From assembly GCA_028697875.1 (NCBI GenBank), contig JAQVEQ010000187.1:1-5499 (forward strand): a stretch of 5,499 nt of DNA. Direction: 5' to 3'. Position numbers and translations under genes: made by a program. Shown in pieces: positions 1 through 5,499 of this stretch (position 1 is its first letter; every line of letters starts with the position of its first letter). The notes beneath the pieces were generated by a model, which searched no databases, was not told where the DNA came from, and was given only the letters and a program-made list of their open reading frames with translations. The DNA comes from Novosphingobium sp. (GTDB lineage: Bacteria > Pseudomonadota > Alphaproteobacteria > Sphingomonadales > Sphingomonadaceae).

Positions 1-1347
1 GAGCGAAGGCGACAGCGCCCCGAAATCGAGCGTCGCCTGGGCATAGGCCGCCTTGCTGGTCAGCTTGTCGCCCTGCGCGAAATTGGTGGTCGGAATGCCG
101 GAGATGCTGGTTTCCTGCGAGGTCAGGTTCTTCTTCGGCGTGTTGCGCTGGTAATAGGCGCCCACGGTCCAGTCGAACAGGCCGTCCGCCAGCTTGCCGT
201 TCAGCTGCAGTTCCTCGGTAAACTGGTCGAAGGCCGGTGTGCCGTTGTTCTGCAGCCCGCCGTAATAGCCGGTCGGGTAATACTGGATACCCGCGACTGT
301 CGAACCGTCGACGTCGATGCGCGCGTCCTGCCGGAAGGTGGAATAGCTGATGATGTTCTTCAGCGTGATATCGTCCGTCAGGTTAACCCGCGTCTTGTTC
401 GCGATCATCAGGATTTTCTGCTTGTCCGCCTGCGCGCCGTTGTAGGCGACCTTGCGCGCGCCCCAGTCTTCCTGCTGGGCGGCGACGGCGTTGAGATAGT
501 CCAGGAAAGCCGGTGCCGTCGCAAAGAAATCCTGATTGATGAGGTGGAGCTGCGAGCTCCCGCCGTGTTCCTTGCGGTTGAGATAGCTGACGATCGTATA
601 GTTTTCGAAGGAATCGCTCGGCGTGAACAGGACCGAGAAGCGTCCCGCGAAATAGTTGATGTTGTCGTAGTCGCGGCCGGTCACGACATCCTTGGTGAAG
701 CCGTCGCGCGTGCGGTGATTCACAGCGGCACGCACCATCAGCACATCGGGAATGATGGGGATGTTGACGATCGCCTGCTGTTCGAAATTGTCATAGTTGC
801 CGTACCCGGCCATGACAGAGCCTTCGAACTTGTTGGTCGGCCGCTTCGGTTCGAACAGGACGGCACCCCCGGTCGTGTTGCGCCCGAACAGCGTGCCTTG
901 CGGACCGTTCAGGACCTGCACGTTGGCCAGGTCGAACAGCGTGCCGGCACCGCCGCCGCCACCCGGCAGGGGAACTTCGGCGAAATAGGCGACGACCGCC
1001 GGGTCGCTGCCGAACGTCGTGCCGATCCCGCGAAGCGAATAGTTGTCGGTATTCCTGGTATTGTTGGTGCTGACGCTCAGCGACGGGGTTGCGTACTGGA
1101 CATCCCGCATGCTGGTGATGGTGCCGCTGGTCAGTGCCTTGTCGTCGATCACGGTCATGGAGATCGGCACGCGTTCGAGCTTTTCCGCCGTCCGCCGGGC
1201 CGTGACGATGATGTCGCCAGTGCTCCACGCCTGCGCATTCTCGCTGCCCTGCCCGCCTGCCGCATCCTGCGCGTAGACCGCCGGAACATAGGCCATCAGG
1301 CTCGCCGAAGCCGCCAGACCGAGACGCACGAATACCTTCTTGTCCAT
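1..1347 (-). CDS. TonB-dependent outer-membrane receptor, N-terminal part (partial)
   Basis: This is the N-terminal 449 codons of a TonB-dependent receptor that runs off the left edge. Such receptors are usually about 750-850 residues, so a little over half is present. A signal peptide covers residues 1-26 (MDKKVFVRLG start, hydrophobic core, VYA|QD cleavage). A TonB box-like DIIVTARR lies at 45-52. The plug domain follows, with LRGIG near 105-109 and the hallmark GPQGTLFGRNTTGGAV at 148-163. The rest is beta-barrel strands rich in aromatic residues. The start at 1347 is supported by a strong GGAGGGG five bases upstream. Receptors of this type use TonB/ExbBD energy to import scarce or bulky ligands, and in sphingomonads many sit beside catabolic genes. 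Divergence from a monooxygenase and SDR suggests it imports their substrate, but the ligand is unknown. Family assignment is firm; ligand is inference. Confidence 0.96.
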   Translation of the reverse strand, partial: MDKKVFVRLGLAASASLMAYVPAVYAQDAAGGQGSENAQAWSTGDIIVTARRTAEKLERVPISMTVIDDKALTSGTITSMRDVQYATPSLSVSTNNTRNTDNYSLRGIGTTFGSDPAVVAYFAEVPLPGGGGGAGTLFDLANVQVLNGPQGTLFGRNTTGGAVLFEPKRPTNKFEGSVMAGYGNYDNFEQQAIVNIPIIPDVLMVRAAVNHRTRDGFTKDVVTGRDYDNINYFAGRFSVLFTPSDSFENYTIVSYLNRKEHGGSSQLHLINQDFFATAPAFLDYLNAVAAQQEDWGARKVAYNGAQADKQKILMIANKTRVNLTDDITLKNIISYSTFRQDARIDVDGSTVAGIQYYPTGYYGGLQNNGTPAFDQFTEELQLNGKLADGLFDWTVGAYYQRNTPKKNLTSQETSISGIPTTNFAQGDKLTSKAAYAQATLDFGALSPSL

Positions 1348-1352
1348 TGAAA

Positions 1353-1359
1353 CCCCTCC
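1353..1359 (-). promoter_or_regulatory. Ribosome binding site of the TonB-dependent receptor
   Basis: On the minus strand the sequence reads GGAGGGG, then five bases, then the ATG at 1347. This is a near-ideal Shine-Dalgarno sequence and fixes the receptor start. Confidence 0.8.
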
Positions 1360-1367
1360 ACAACCGG

Positions 1368-1383
1368 TCCGGATTTTTCCGGA
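1368..1383 (-). promoter_or_regulatory. Small hairpin in the receptor 5' leader
   Basis: TCCGGA, four bases, TCCGGA. Because TCCGGA is its own reverse complement, the two copies form a perfect 6-bp stem with a 4-nt loop (AAAA in the receptor transcript). It lies eight bases before the receptor ribosome binding site. It could stabilise the leader or influence translation. It is short enough that chance cannot be excluded. Confidence 0.35.
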
Positions 1384-1402
1384 TCCTGTCTTTGCCGTTA
1401 CC

Positions 1403-1418
1403 ACAATCAGGCGATTGT
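1403..1418. promoter_or_regulatory. Palindrome ACAATC-N4-GATTGT, possible regulator site
   Basis: A perfect inverted repeat of 6 bp with a 4-bp spacer (AGGC), 16 bp overall, lies in the divergent intergenic region on the receptor side. It has the same overall length as the palindrome at 1440-1455 and shares the CAAT/ATTG element. It may be a second binding site or belong to a different factor. No known consensus was recognised. Confidence 0.35.
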
Positions 1419-1439
1419 TGCACCGGACTCTAACAATAA

Positions 1440-1455
1440 ATTGAGTTTACTCAAT
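1440..1455. promoter_or_regulatory. Palindromic operator candidate ATTGAGT-TT-ACTCAAT
   Basis: A perfect 7-bp inverted repeat with a 2-bp centre sits between the divergent receptor and monooxygenase genes, in a locally AT-rich stretch. Symmetric sites of about 16 bp are typical of dimeric regulators such as TetR, MarR, IclR or CRP/FNR types. The TTGA-N6-TCAA spacing equals that of CRP/FNR-family sites, but the next inner bases are G and C rather than the T and A of FNR. The position, about 93 bp before the receptor start and 129 bp before the preferred monooxygenase start, would let one regulator control both directions. No regulator gene is in the window. Confidence 0.5.
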
Positions 1456-1473
1456 GCCAGGACGCAATTAGCC

Positions 1474-1503
1474 TTGACCGATCATGGCTGCAAGTTTTCA
1501 AAT
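1474..1503 (+). promoter_or_regulatory. Possible promoter for the monooxygenase-SDR unit
   Basis: TTGACC at 1474-1479 matches five of six bases of the -35 consensus. It is followed after 18 bases by TCAAAT at 1498-1503, which matches four of six -10 bases. Transcription would start near 1510, giving a leader of about 75 bases to the preferred start. The -10 element is weak and this is a motif reading only. Confidence 0.35.
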
Positions 1504-1584
1504 GCGTATCGTCCTTGAGGACTAGGAATGCCTCGAAGCGCACCGGTAGGCATGCGCTGCGAAGAAAATAGGGAAGTGGGAGAC

Positions 1585-2754
1585 ATGCTGAAATCCAATA
1601 TTCCGTCGCCAGGCGAACTGATCGCGCGGGCAGAAGCCTTGGTACCCTATCTGAGGGAGCAGGCGGCCACGCACAGGAGCGAACGGCGGATTACTTCCGA
1701 CACGATCGCCCGCCTCAACGAGGCCGGCCTTTTCCGCGTGATTCAGCCACGCCGCTATGGCGGCTACGAAATGAGCCCCGAAGTATTCGGCGAAATCCTG
1801 ACCACGCTGGCGCGGGGCGATGCCAGCATGGGTTTCGTCTATGGCGTGATCGCAGTGCATAGCTTTCACCTCGCCTTCTACGACGACCGCGCGGCGCAGG
1901 ACGTCTGGGGCGAGGACGACAGCGTGCTGATCGGTTCGCCCTATGCCCCCAACGGCAAGGCGACGCGGGTCGAAGGCGGCTATCGCGTTTCCGGACGCTG
2001 GTCCTTTTCGAGCGGGTGCGACAACTGCCAGTGGAATTTCCTCGGCGGCACGATCGAAGGCGAGGAAGGGCCGCTGATGGAACGGATGTACGCCTTCCTC
2101 ATCCCGCGGTCCGATTCCGAAATCGTCGACACCTGGAACGTGGTCGGGCTCCAGGGGTCGGGCAGCAAGGACATCGTCGTCGAGGATGCGTTCGTTCCCG
2201 AATACCGGGTGCAGCGTTTCCCGATCTATGACCACACCGCCCATCCCGGGACCACGATCAACGACGGCCCGCTGTTCCGCGTTCCTTTCATGCCGCTGTT
2301 CACACGCGCCGTGTCCAGCGCCGCCTTGGGAGGGCTGGAAGGCATGATCGAGCATTTCTGCGGCTATACCGCCGACCGCCTCAATGTCCTGAGCATGCGC
2401 GTGGCGCGCGACCCGCTGGTACAGATCGCGCTGGGCCAGGCCAAGGCCGCCGCCGACGAAATGAAATCGACCATGCGCCGCGACCTCGCCGAAATGAACC
2501 GCATCGCCCAGGAAAGGGTACCGCTCGATCCCGAACGGATGTCGCTGTTCCTGCTGCAGAGCGCCAACGTCCCGCATCGCAGCCAGGAAATGGCCCTGGC
2601 GCTGATGCGCGCGGCCGGCGCCAACGGCATCCGGATGGACCGCCCGCTGGCGGGGATCCATTCGGATCTCCTCGTCATCGGGCAGCACGCATCCAACCTG
2701 CCAACCACGCCGGCCACGGCGCTGGGCAAGACCATGCTGGGCGTGACCGAATAG
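1585..2754 (+). CDS. HsaA-like flavin-dependent monooxygenase (group D, acyl-CoA dehydrogenase fold)
   Basis: A 389-residue protein with the acyl-CoA dehydrogenase fold that most resembles HsaA, the oxygenase of the two-component 3-HSA hydroxylase of steroid catabolism. Shared blocks include VHSFHLAFYD (91-100), YAP followed by WSFSSGCD (139-146), VVGLQGSGS (186-194), VPEYR, and a C-terminal GQH ending at 368. Ser143 and His368 lie where HsaA has its active-site Ser and His, by my recollection of that sequence. Such enzymes use reduced flavin from a separate reductase plus O2 to hydroxylate a phenolic or related ring; no reductase is encoded here. The ATG at 1585 is preferred because the N-terminus then lines up with HsaA without extension, and GGGAAG lies eight bases upstream. 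ATGs at 1528 (408 aa, GAGG seven bases upstream) and 1552 are alternatives. Databases may call it an acyl-CoA dehydrogenase, but the SSGCD and C-terminal His motifs argue for an oxygenase. The substrate is unknown. Confidence 0.88.
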   Translation: MLKSNIPSPGELIARAEALVPYLREQAATHRSERRITSDTIARLNEAGLFRVIQPRRYGGYEMSPEVFGEILTTLARGDASMGFVYGVIAVHSFHLAFYDDRAAQDVWGEDDSVLIGSPYAPNGKATRVEGGYRVSGRWSFSSGCDNCQWNFLGGTIEGEEGPLMERMYAFLIPRSDSEIVDTWNVVGLQGSGSKDIVVEDAFVPEYRVQRFPIYDHTAHPGTTINDGPLFRVPFMPLFTRAVSSAALGGLEGMIEHFCGYTADRLNVLSMRVARDPLVQIALGQAKAAADEMKSTMRRDLAEMNRIAQERVPLDPERMSLFLLQSANVPHRSQEMALALMRAAGANGIRMDRPLAGIHSDLLVIGQHASNLPTTPATALGKTMLGVTE

Positions 2755-2765
2755 GCACCTCCGGC

Positions 2766-2809
2766 CCGATCCAGTTGTCTCGCCGCCGAAAGCGGCGGGG
2801 ATGGATCGG
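2766..2809 (+). promoter_or_regulatory. Two-tier intergenic hairpin before the SDR gene
   Basis: The outer arms CCGATCCA (2766-2773) and TGGATCGG (2802-2809) pair perfectly over 8 bp. Inside them CCGCCG (2783-2788) and CGGCGG (2793-2798) form a second 6-bp stem with an AAAG loop, leaving an asymmetric internal loop of 9 and 3 bases. The structure occupies most of the 79-base gap and ends about 16 bases before the SDR ribosome binding site. There is no T-run after it, so it is not a classical terminator. It could be an mRNA stability or processing element, or tune SDR expression relative to the monooxygenase. Confidence 0.5.
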
Positions 2810-2833
2810 AAAACGATAACGGGAAGAGGAAAA

Positions 2834-3691
2834 ATGAAGACATTCAAGGACAAGGTCGCCGTCGTCACGGGCGGCGCAAGCGGGATCGGCTATGCCCTGG
2901 CCGAAGCGTTCCTGGACGAAGGCGCGCGCGTCGTCATCGCCGACATCCAGCAGGATGCGCTCGAGGCCGCCGCCGGCAAGCTGTCGGGCAAGGGCGAGGT
3001 CCTGGGCGTGCGCACGGACGTGGCCGACCCGCAGGCGATCGAAAATCTCGCCCGGCAGACCGTCGACCGCTTCGGCGGGGTCAACGTGCTGTGCAACAAT
3101 GCCGGCGTGGGCGGTTTCCAGCGCTTCGAAAGCACGTCGCGCGAAATGTGGGAATGGACGCTGGGCGTCGACCTGTGGGGCGTGATCGACGGCTGCCGCA
3201 CCTTCCTGCCGCTGCTGAAGGAACAGGAAGAGGCGCATATCGTGAACACGGCGTCGATGTCGGGCTTCTGCTATGGCCCGTTCCTGTCGCCTTACAGCGT
3301 GGCCAAGGCGGGCGTCGTGGCGCTGACGGAATCGATGTATCGCGAATTCCAGATCACGAAGGTCAACGTGGGCATGTCGGTCCTTTGCCCAGCCTACACC
3401 GCCACCAACATCGGCGAGGACGAGCGCAACGCCCCGGCCAGCGTCGTGCACCGCGAAGAGGCCGACCCGGCCTTGCAGAAAGTGCGTAACCACGTCGACG
3501 CCATGGTGCTGGCAGGCAAGACGGCAGCCGAAGTCGCGGCGATCACGCTGGACGGCATCCGCGCAGGCAAGCTGCACATCATCCCGCACCAGAGCTGGCT
3601 CGAAGCGGTAGAGGAGCGCATCGGCAACATCCTTGCCGGCCGGCCGGTGGGCGACGAGCCCGCCAGCGTCCTGGCCGACCCGACGAAATAG
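2834..3691 (+). CDS. Classical short-chain dehydrogenase/reductase (SDR), NAD(P)-dependent
   Basis: A 285-residue classical SDR with a Rossmann fold. The cofactor motif TGGASGIG lies at 12-19, Asp37 ends the second strand (favouring NAD over NADP), Asp62-Val63 contacts adenine, and NNAG is at 88-91. Catalytic Ser141 lies 13 residues before Tyr154, followed by Lys158 (YSVAK). The usual tetrad Asn position, in VDLWGV, is Asp113. The C-terminal part after about 235 is longer than in 250-residue SDRs and probably forms the substrate lid. ATG 2834 is chosen over the in-frame ATG at 2801 because AGAGGA precedes it directly, the Rossmann motif starts at the usual distance, and the 2801 ATG falls within the hairpin. 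It lies 79 bases after the monooxygenase and is probably co-transcribed, oxidising an alcohol or reducing a ketone in the same pathway. The substrate is unknown. Confidence 0.93.
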   Translation: MKTFKDKVAVVTGGASGIGYALAEAFLDEGARVVIADIQQDALEAAAGKLSGKGEVLGVRTDVADPQAIENLARQTVDRFGGVNVLCNNAGVGGFQRFESTSREMWEWTLGVDLWGVIDGCRTFLPLLKEQEEAHIVNTASMSGFCYGPFLSPYSVAKAGVVALTESMYREFQITKVNVGMSVLCPAYTATNIGEDERNAPASVVHREEADPALQKVRNHVDAMVLAGKTAAEVAAITLDGIRAGKLHIIPHQSWLEAVEERIGNILAGRPVGDEPASVLADPTK

Positions 3692-3711
3692 CGGCGTCGG
3701 ACCGGCTCGAC

Positions 3712-3733
3712 CCGCCCGGCCGATGCCGGGCGG
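3712..3733. terminator. Bidirectional terminator-like hairpin between convergent genes
   Basis: CCGCCCGGC, loop CGAT, GCCGGGCGG: a perfect 9-bp, nearly all-GC stem with a 4-nt loop. It lies 20 bases after the SDR stop and directly abuts the stop codon of the opposing DUF2141 gene. Neither strand has a T-run after the stem, so it departs from the canonical intrinsic terminator. Position between convergent genes and stem strength still make termination or 3'-end protection the likely role. Confidence 0.7.
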
Positions 3734-4306
3734 TCAGCTGTCCTGCTTCAAGGGGCGGAACACCAGTCCACGCAGGTAGTTCATCCGGATCGAGATATCG
3801 CGCACGCCGCTGCCCACAAAGACCGTGGCGAGAGCGGCTTTCGGCTTGGAGCGGCGAATGCGCGGATTGCCGGGGAACCCCGCACCGTCGGCGAATGGAT
3901 TGAACTTGTGATCGCCGTTGCGATCATGAAGGAGCGCCAGCGTATAACTGCCGGCGCGGGGCGCACGGATGCAGAGCGTCACCAGCCCCTGCGCGGGAAT
4001 ATCCATGTCCACGCGCTTGAAGGTCTTGCCCTCGCTGAGCAGGATGTTGTCGTCCTGCATGAAATCGTCGTCGTTGTCGGGATAGAGTTCCGCGCGCAGC
4101 ACTCCCTTGCGATCCTTGAGACCGAGCACGGCGATGCGCACCGCAGGTCCCGGTTCATCCGGGCGGCAACGGGCGTTCGCGGTGCCGAGCGAAGGCTCCG
4201 AACGCATCCGGGGCGCGGCCGTGGGCTGCGCCGCCACCGCCATGGATACGGGATCCGCGGCCAGCAGGGCGAGTGCAAACCAGACCATCGGGTGTTTCCT
4301 CTTCAT
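3734..4306 (-). CDS. Exported DUF2141 domain protein
   Basis: A 190-residue predicted exported protein of the DUF2141 family, whose function is not established. It begins with a signal peptide (MKRKH, hydrophobic 7-17, cleavage near AVAA|Q at 26-27). A predicted beta-sandwich domain covers about 55-177. The family-typical GSYTLALLHDRNGDHKFNPF is at 119-138, and its acidic D-x-N-x-D loop resembles a calcium-binding loop. Cys47 and Cys112 could pair after export. The start at 4306 is chosen because its ATG overlaps the TGA of the upstream deacetylase-like gene (ATGA) and gives a basic n-region. An internal ATG at 4288 has GAGG nine bases before it but would lose that n-region. As the last gene of the operon it may support a surface glycan or assemble at the envelope; this is inference only. 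Confidence 0.85.
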   Translation of the reverse strand: MKRKHPMVWFALALLAADPVSMAVAAQPTAAPRMRSEPSLGTANARCRPDEPGPAVRIAVLGLKDRKGVLRAELYPDNDDDFMQDDNILLSEGKTFKRVDMDIPAQGLVTLCIRAPRAGSYTLALLHDRNGDHKFNPFADGAGFPGNPRIRRSKPKAALATVFVGSGVRDISIRMNYLRGLVFRPLKQDS

Positions 4307-5055
4307 CTGGGGCATGCGGACGCGGACAGGGCGGCATATCCGGACGGACTGTGCGTGCGGGCGAACCGGGCCACCCGGTGCCGCACTTCGCGATAGACGC
4401 GCGCGGAGCCGCGATCCGCGGGATGAACGGCAATGCGGACAGTACGCTGGCCGCGCAGGCCCAGCGATGCGAATTTCGAGAACGCGAGCGAGGAAAGGGC
4501 CCGCGCGGGCGTGCGCGTCGCATAGCTGATCACCGGCCCGCGTGCGTAAGTCGCACCGGACTGGGGATTCCACACGCGGAAATGGTCCTCGACGCACGTG
4601 AAGCCCGCCTCGCTTATGGCCTCCAGCGCGTCCGGCCCGTAAAGCCAGGCCGGAGCGATGAAACCGGCCACCGCCTTGCCCGCGACGTCTTCGACCAGCT
4701 TGCGGCCATCGCACAGGAGGGCCGCCGCCCGCGCCCGTTCGAGGCCGAGGAATTCGCCCTCGCCCGCAGTCAGGTGCCGGGCCTTGAATGCCGTGCCCGC
4801 ACCCTGATGGTCGCTGCGGTCCTGATGGAAATAGCCATGGAGGAAGACTTCCGAGCCTTCGCCGGCCCAGCGCCGTACCGCCTTGACGAACGACGGGTCG
4901 CGGTCCAGCCGCGCCTCGCCATGGAAGTCGGGCACCAGCAGGAGGCCGCAGGCACCGGGACCGACCAGTCCGGCCATGTCGTCCATGATCGCACGGATCG
5001 CCTCGCCATGATGCGGTGTGACATCGTGCAGGGTGAGCAGAAGGCGCCCGGTCAT
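4303..5055 (-). CDS. Polysaccharide deacetylase-like protein (DUF2334 type)
   Basis: A 250-residue protein of the DUF2334 branch of the polysaccharide deacetylase (NodB/CE4-like) superfamily. The N-terminal strand LLLTLHDVTP (5-14) carries Asp11, the counterpart of the metal/catalytic Asp in the usual TFDDG motif. VPDFHG with His45 follows. HGYFH at 73-77 gives the His-x3-His metal ligands, and an APAW motif lies at 134-137. No signal peptide is visible, so it probably acts in the cytoplasm. Family members remove N- or O-acetyl groups from sugars; the substrate here is unknown, though the upstream glycosyltransferase points to a glycan or glycolipid. The ATG at 5055 overlaps the glycosyltransferase stop as ATGA. 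The frame stays open further upstream to 5391, but that stretch lies inside the glycosyltransferase in another frame and is not coding. Confidence 0.88.
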   Translation of the reverse strand: MTGRLLLTLHDVTPHHGEAIRAIMDDMAGLVGPGACGLLLVPDFHGEARLDRDPSFVKAVRRWAGEGSEVFLHGYFHQDRSDHQGAGTAFKARHLTAGEGEFLGLERARAAALLCDGRKLVEDVAGKAVAGFIAPAWLYGPDALEAISEAGFTCVEDHFRVWNPQSGATYARGPVISYATRTPARALSSLAFSKFASLGLRGQRTVRIAVHPADRGSARVYREVRHRVARFARTHSPSGYAALSASACPR

Positions 5056-5499
5056 GCCGCGCTCAGGGCCAGGTCGCGCAGCTTGTCGAGATAGAGCGGC
5101 GCGGAGTTTTCCAGCGAGAAACGGAGCGCGCGGGCGCGCATGGTCTGCCGGTCGGCGGGCAGTTCGCGGACCCGCCCCATCGCATCGGTCAGCGCCCGCG
5201 CATCGCGGACCGGCACGATCCAGCCGTCCCGCCCGTCCTCGACAAGGGCGCGCAGGCCCACAGTGCTGTCGGTCGAAACGACCGGGAGGCCGGCGGCCAG
5301 GGCTTCCACCACGACGCCGGGCAGGCCCTCGTAATCGGAGGACAGCACGAAGCAGTCGGCCTGACCGAGCCAGGAGACGACATCGTCGCAATGGCCGGGC
5401 AGTTCGACACTGCCCTCGAGGCCAAGCCGGGCGCGCAGCGCTTCCAGCCGGGCACGTTCCGGTCCCTCGCCGAGAATCACCAGCCGCATCGCTTCGCCT
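5052..5499 (-). CDS. GT4-type glycosyltransferase, C-terminal part (partial)
   Basis: The last 148 codons of a GT-B fold glycosyltransferase, cut by the right edge. It shows the nucleotide-sugar binding half: RLVILGEGPER at the start of the C-terminal Rossmann domain, VELPGHCDDV, ADCFVLSSDYEG, and the EX7E motif (Glu codons at 5328-5330 and 5304-5306) within YEGLPGVVVEALAAGLPVV. Then comes VEDGRDGWIVP, as in GT4 enzymes. These are retaining transferases that usually add hexoses in lipopolysaccharide, capsule or exopolysaccharide synthesis; donor and acceptor cannot be told here. The ATG at 5489 is internal, since the reading frame and the domain continue beyond the window and the acceptor-binding half is missing. 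The stop overlaps the next gene's start (ATGA), so it is the first visible gene of a coupled operon. Confidence 0.93.
   Translation of the reverse strand, partial: GEAMRLVILGEGPERARLEALRARLGLEGSVELPGHCDDVVSWLGQADCFVLSSDYEGLPGVVVEALAAGLPVVSTDSTVGLRALVEDGRDGWIVPVRDARALTDAMGRVRELPADRQTMRARALRFSLENSAPLYLDKLRDLALSAA

Noticed and set aside
904..907. Asn147 in the receptor plug where many relatives have Arg (LNGPQG versus LRGPQG).
   Set aside because: I recall related sphingomonad receptors with Lys or Asn here, so it looks like normal variation.
544..1350. Plus-strand open frame of 268 codons opposite the receptor.
   Set aside because: The minus strand encodes an uninterrupted receptor with signal peptide, TonB box and plug motifs. 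The opposite frame shows no domain and arises from codon bias.
2783..2798. Inner GC hairpin as an intrinsic terminator after the monooxygenase.
   Set aside because: It has no T-run and lies within a short same-strand gap before the SDR gene, so full termination there would strand the SDR without an obvious promoter.
1522..2868. Long minus-strand open frame opposite the monooxygenase (448 codons).
   Set aside because: It is a mirror frame of a GC-rich gene. The plus-strand product has clear HsaA-type motifs, while this one is low-complexity, rich in Arg, His, Ala and Gly, with no recognisable domain.
2675..3589. Minus-strand open frame of 304 codons opposite the SDR.
   Set aside because: It is a shadow of the SDR gene, which carries a complete set of SDR motifs on the plus strand.
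1585..3691. Assignment of the module to steroid degradation as hsaA plus a hydroxysteroid dehydrogenase.
   Set aside because: Only similarity to HsaA supports it. No other steroid-ring genes are visible and SDR substrate cannot be read from motifs, so no gene symbol is given.
3734..4714. A 326-residue version of the DUF2141 protein starting at 4714.
   Set aside because: The extension overlaps the deacetylase-like gene out of frame and would bury the signal peptide in mid-protein.
4303..5391. A 362-residue version of the deacetylase-like protein starting at 5391.
   Set aside because: The extra N-terminal 112 residues lie in a frame overlapping the glycosyltransferase EX7E region and show no domain. 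The ATGA overlap fixes the start at 5055.
1..5499. Search for tRNA or rRNA genes, CRISPR repeats, insertion sequences, long direct repeats or integration sites.
   Set aside because: None was seen by eye. Gene-free stretches are short, the longest being the divergent region of about 240 bases.

Overview
The window looks like chromosomal DNA from a GC-rich alphaproteobacterium, most likely a sphingomonad (Novosphingobium/Sphingobium-like). This rests on the high GC content with strong third-position G/C, a large TonB-dependent receptor of the type these bacteria carry in many copies next to catabolic genes, and the protein styles. It is an inference, since there is no rRNA or other taxonomic marker.

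Left half (1-3691), an uptake and catabolism module. A TonB-dependent outer-membrane receptor (minus strand, cut by the left edge) is transcribed divergently from a two-gene plus-strand unit: a group D flavin-dependent monooxygenase resembling HsaA, then a classical short-chain dehydrogenase/reductase (SDR). The roughly 240-bp divergent region holds several short palindromes, including ATTGAGT-TT-ACTCAAT, that are good candidates for the operator of an off-window regulator. The gap between monooxygenase and SDR can fold into a two-tier hairpin just before the SDR ribosome binding site. The simplest reading is that the receptor imports a hydrophobic or aromatic compound which the monooxygenase hydroxylates and the SDR oxidises or reduces. 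The substrate cannot be read from the sequence, and no flavin reductase partner is in the window.

Middle (3692-3733). A perfect 9-bp GC stem with a 4-nt loop separates the SDR from a convergent minus-strand operon and probably ends transcription from both sides.

Right half (3734-5499), a cell-envelope operon on the minus strand. In order of transcription it holds a GT4-type glycosyltransferase (only the C-terminal part is in the window), a DUF2334-type polysaccharide deacetylase-like protein, and a small exported DUF2141 protein. Both junctions are ATGA stop/start overlaps, so the three are probably translationally coupled and work on a common surface glycan or glycolipid. No tRNA, rRNA, CRISPR array, insertion sequence or integration site was seen. 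The genes look intact apart from the two cut by the window edges.
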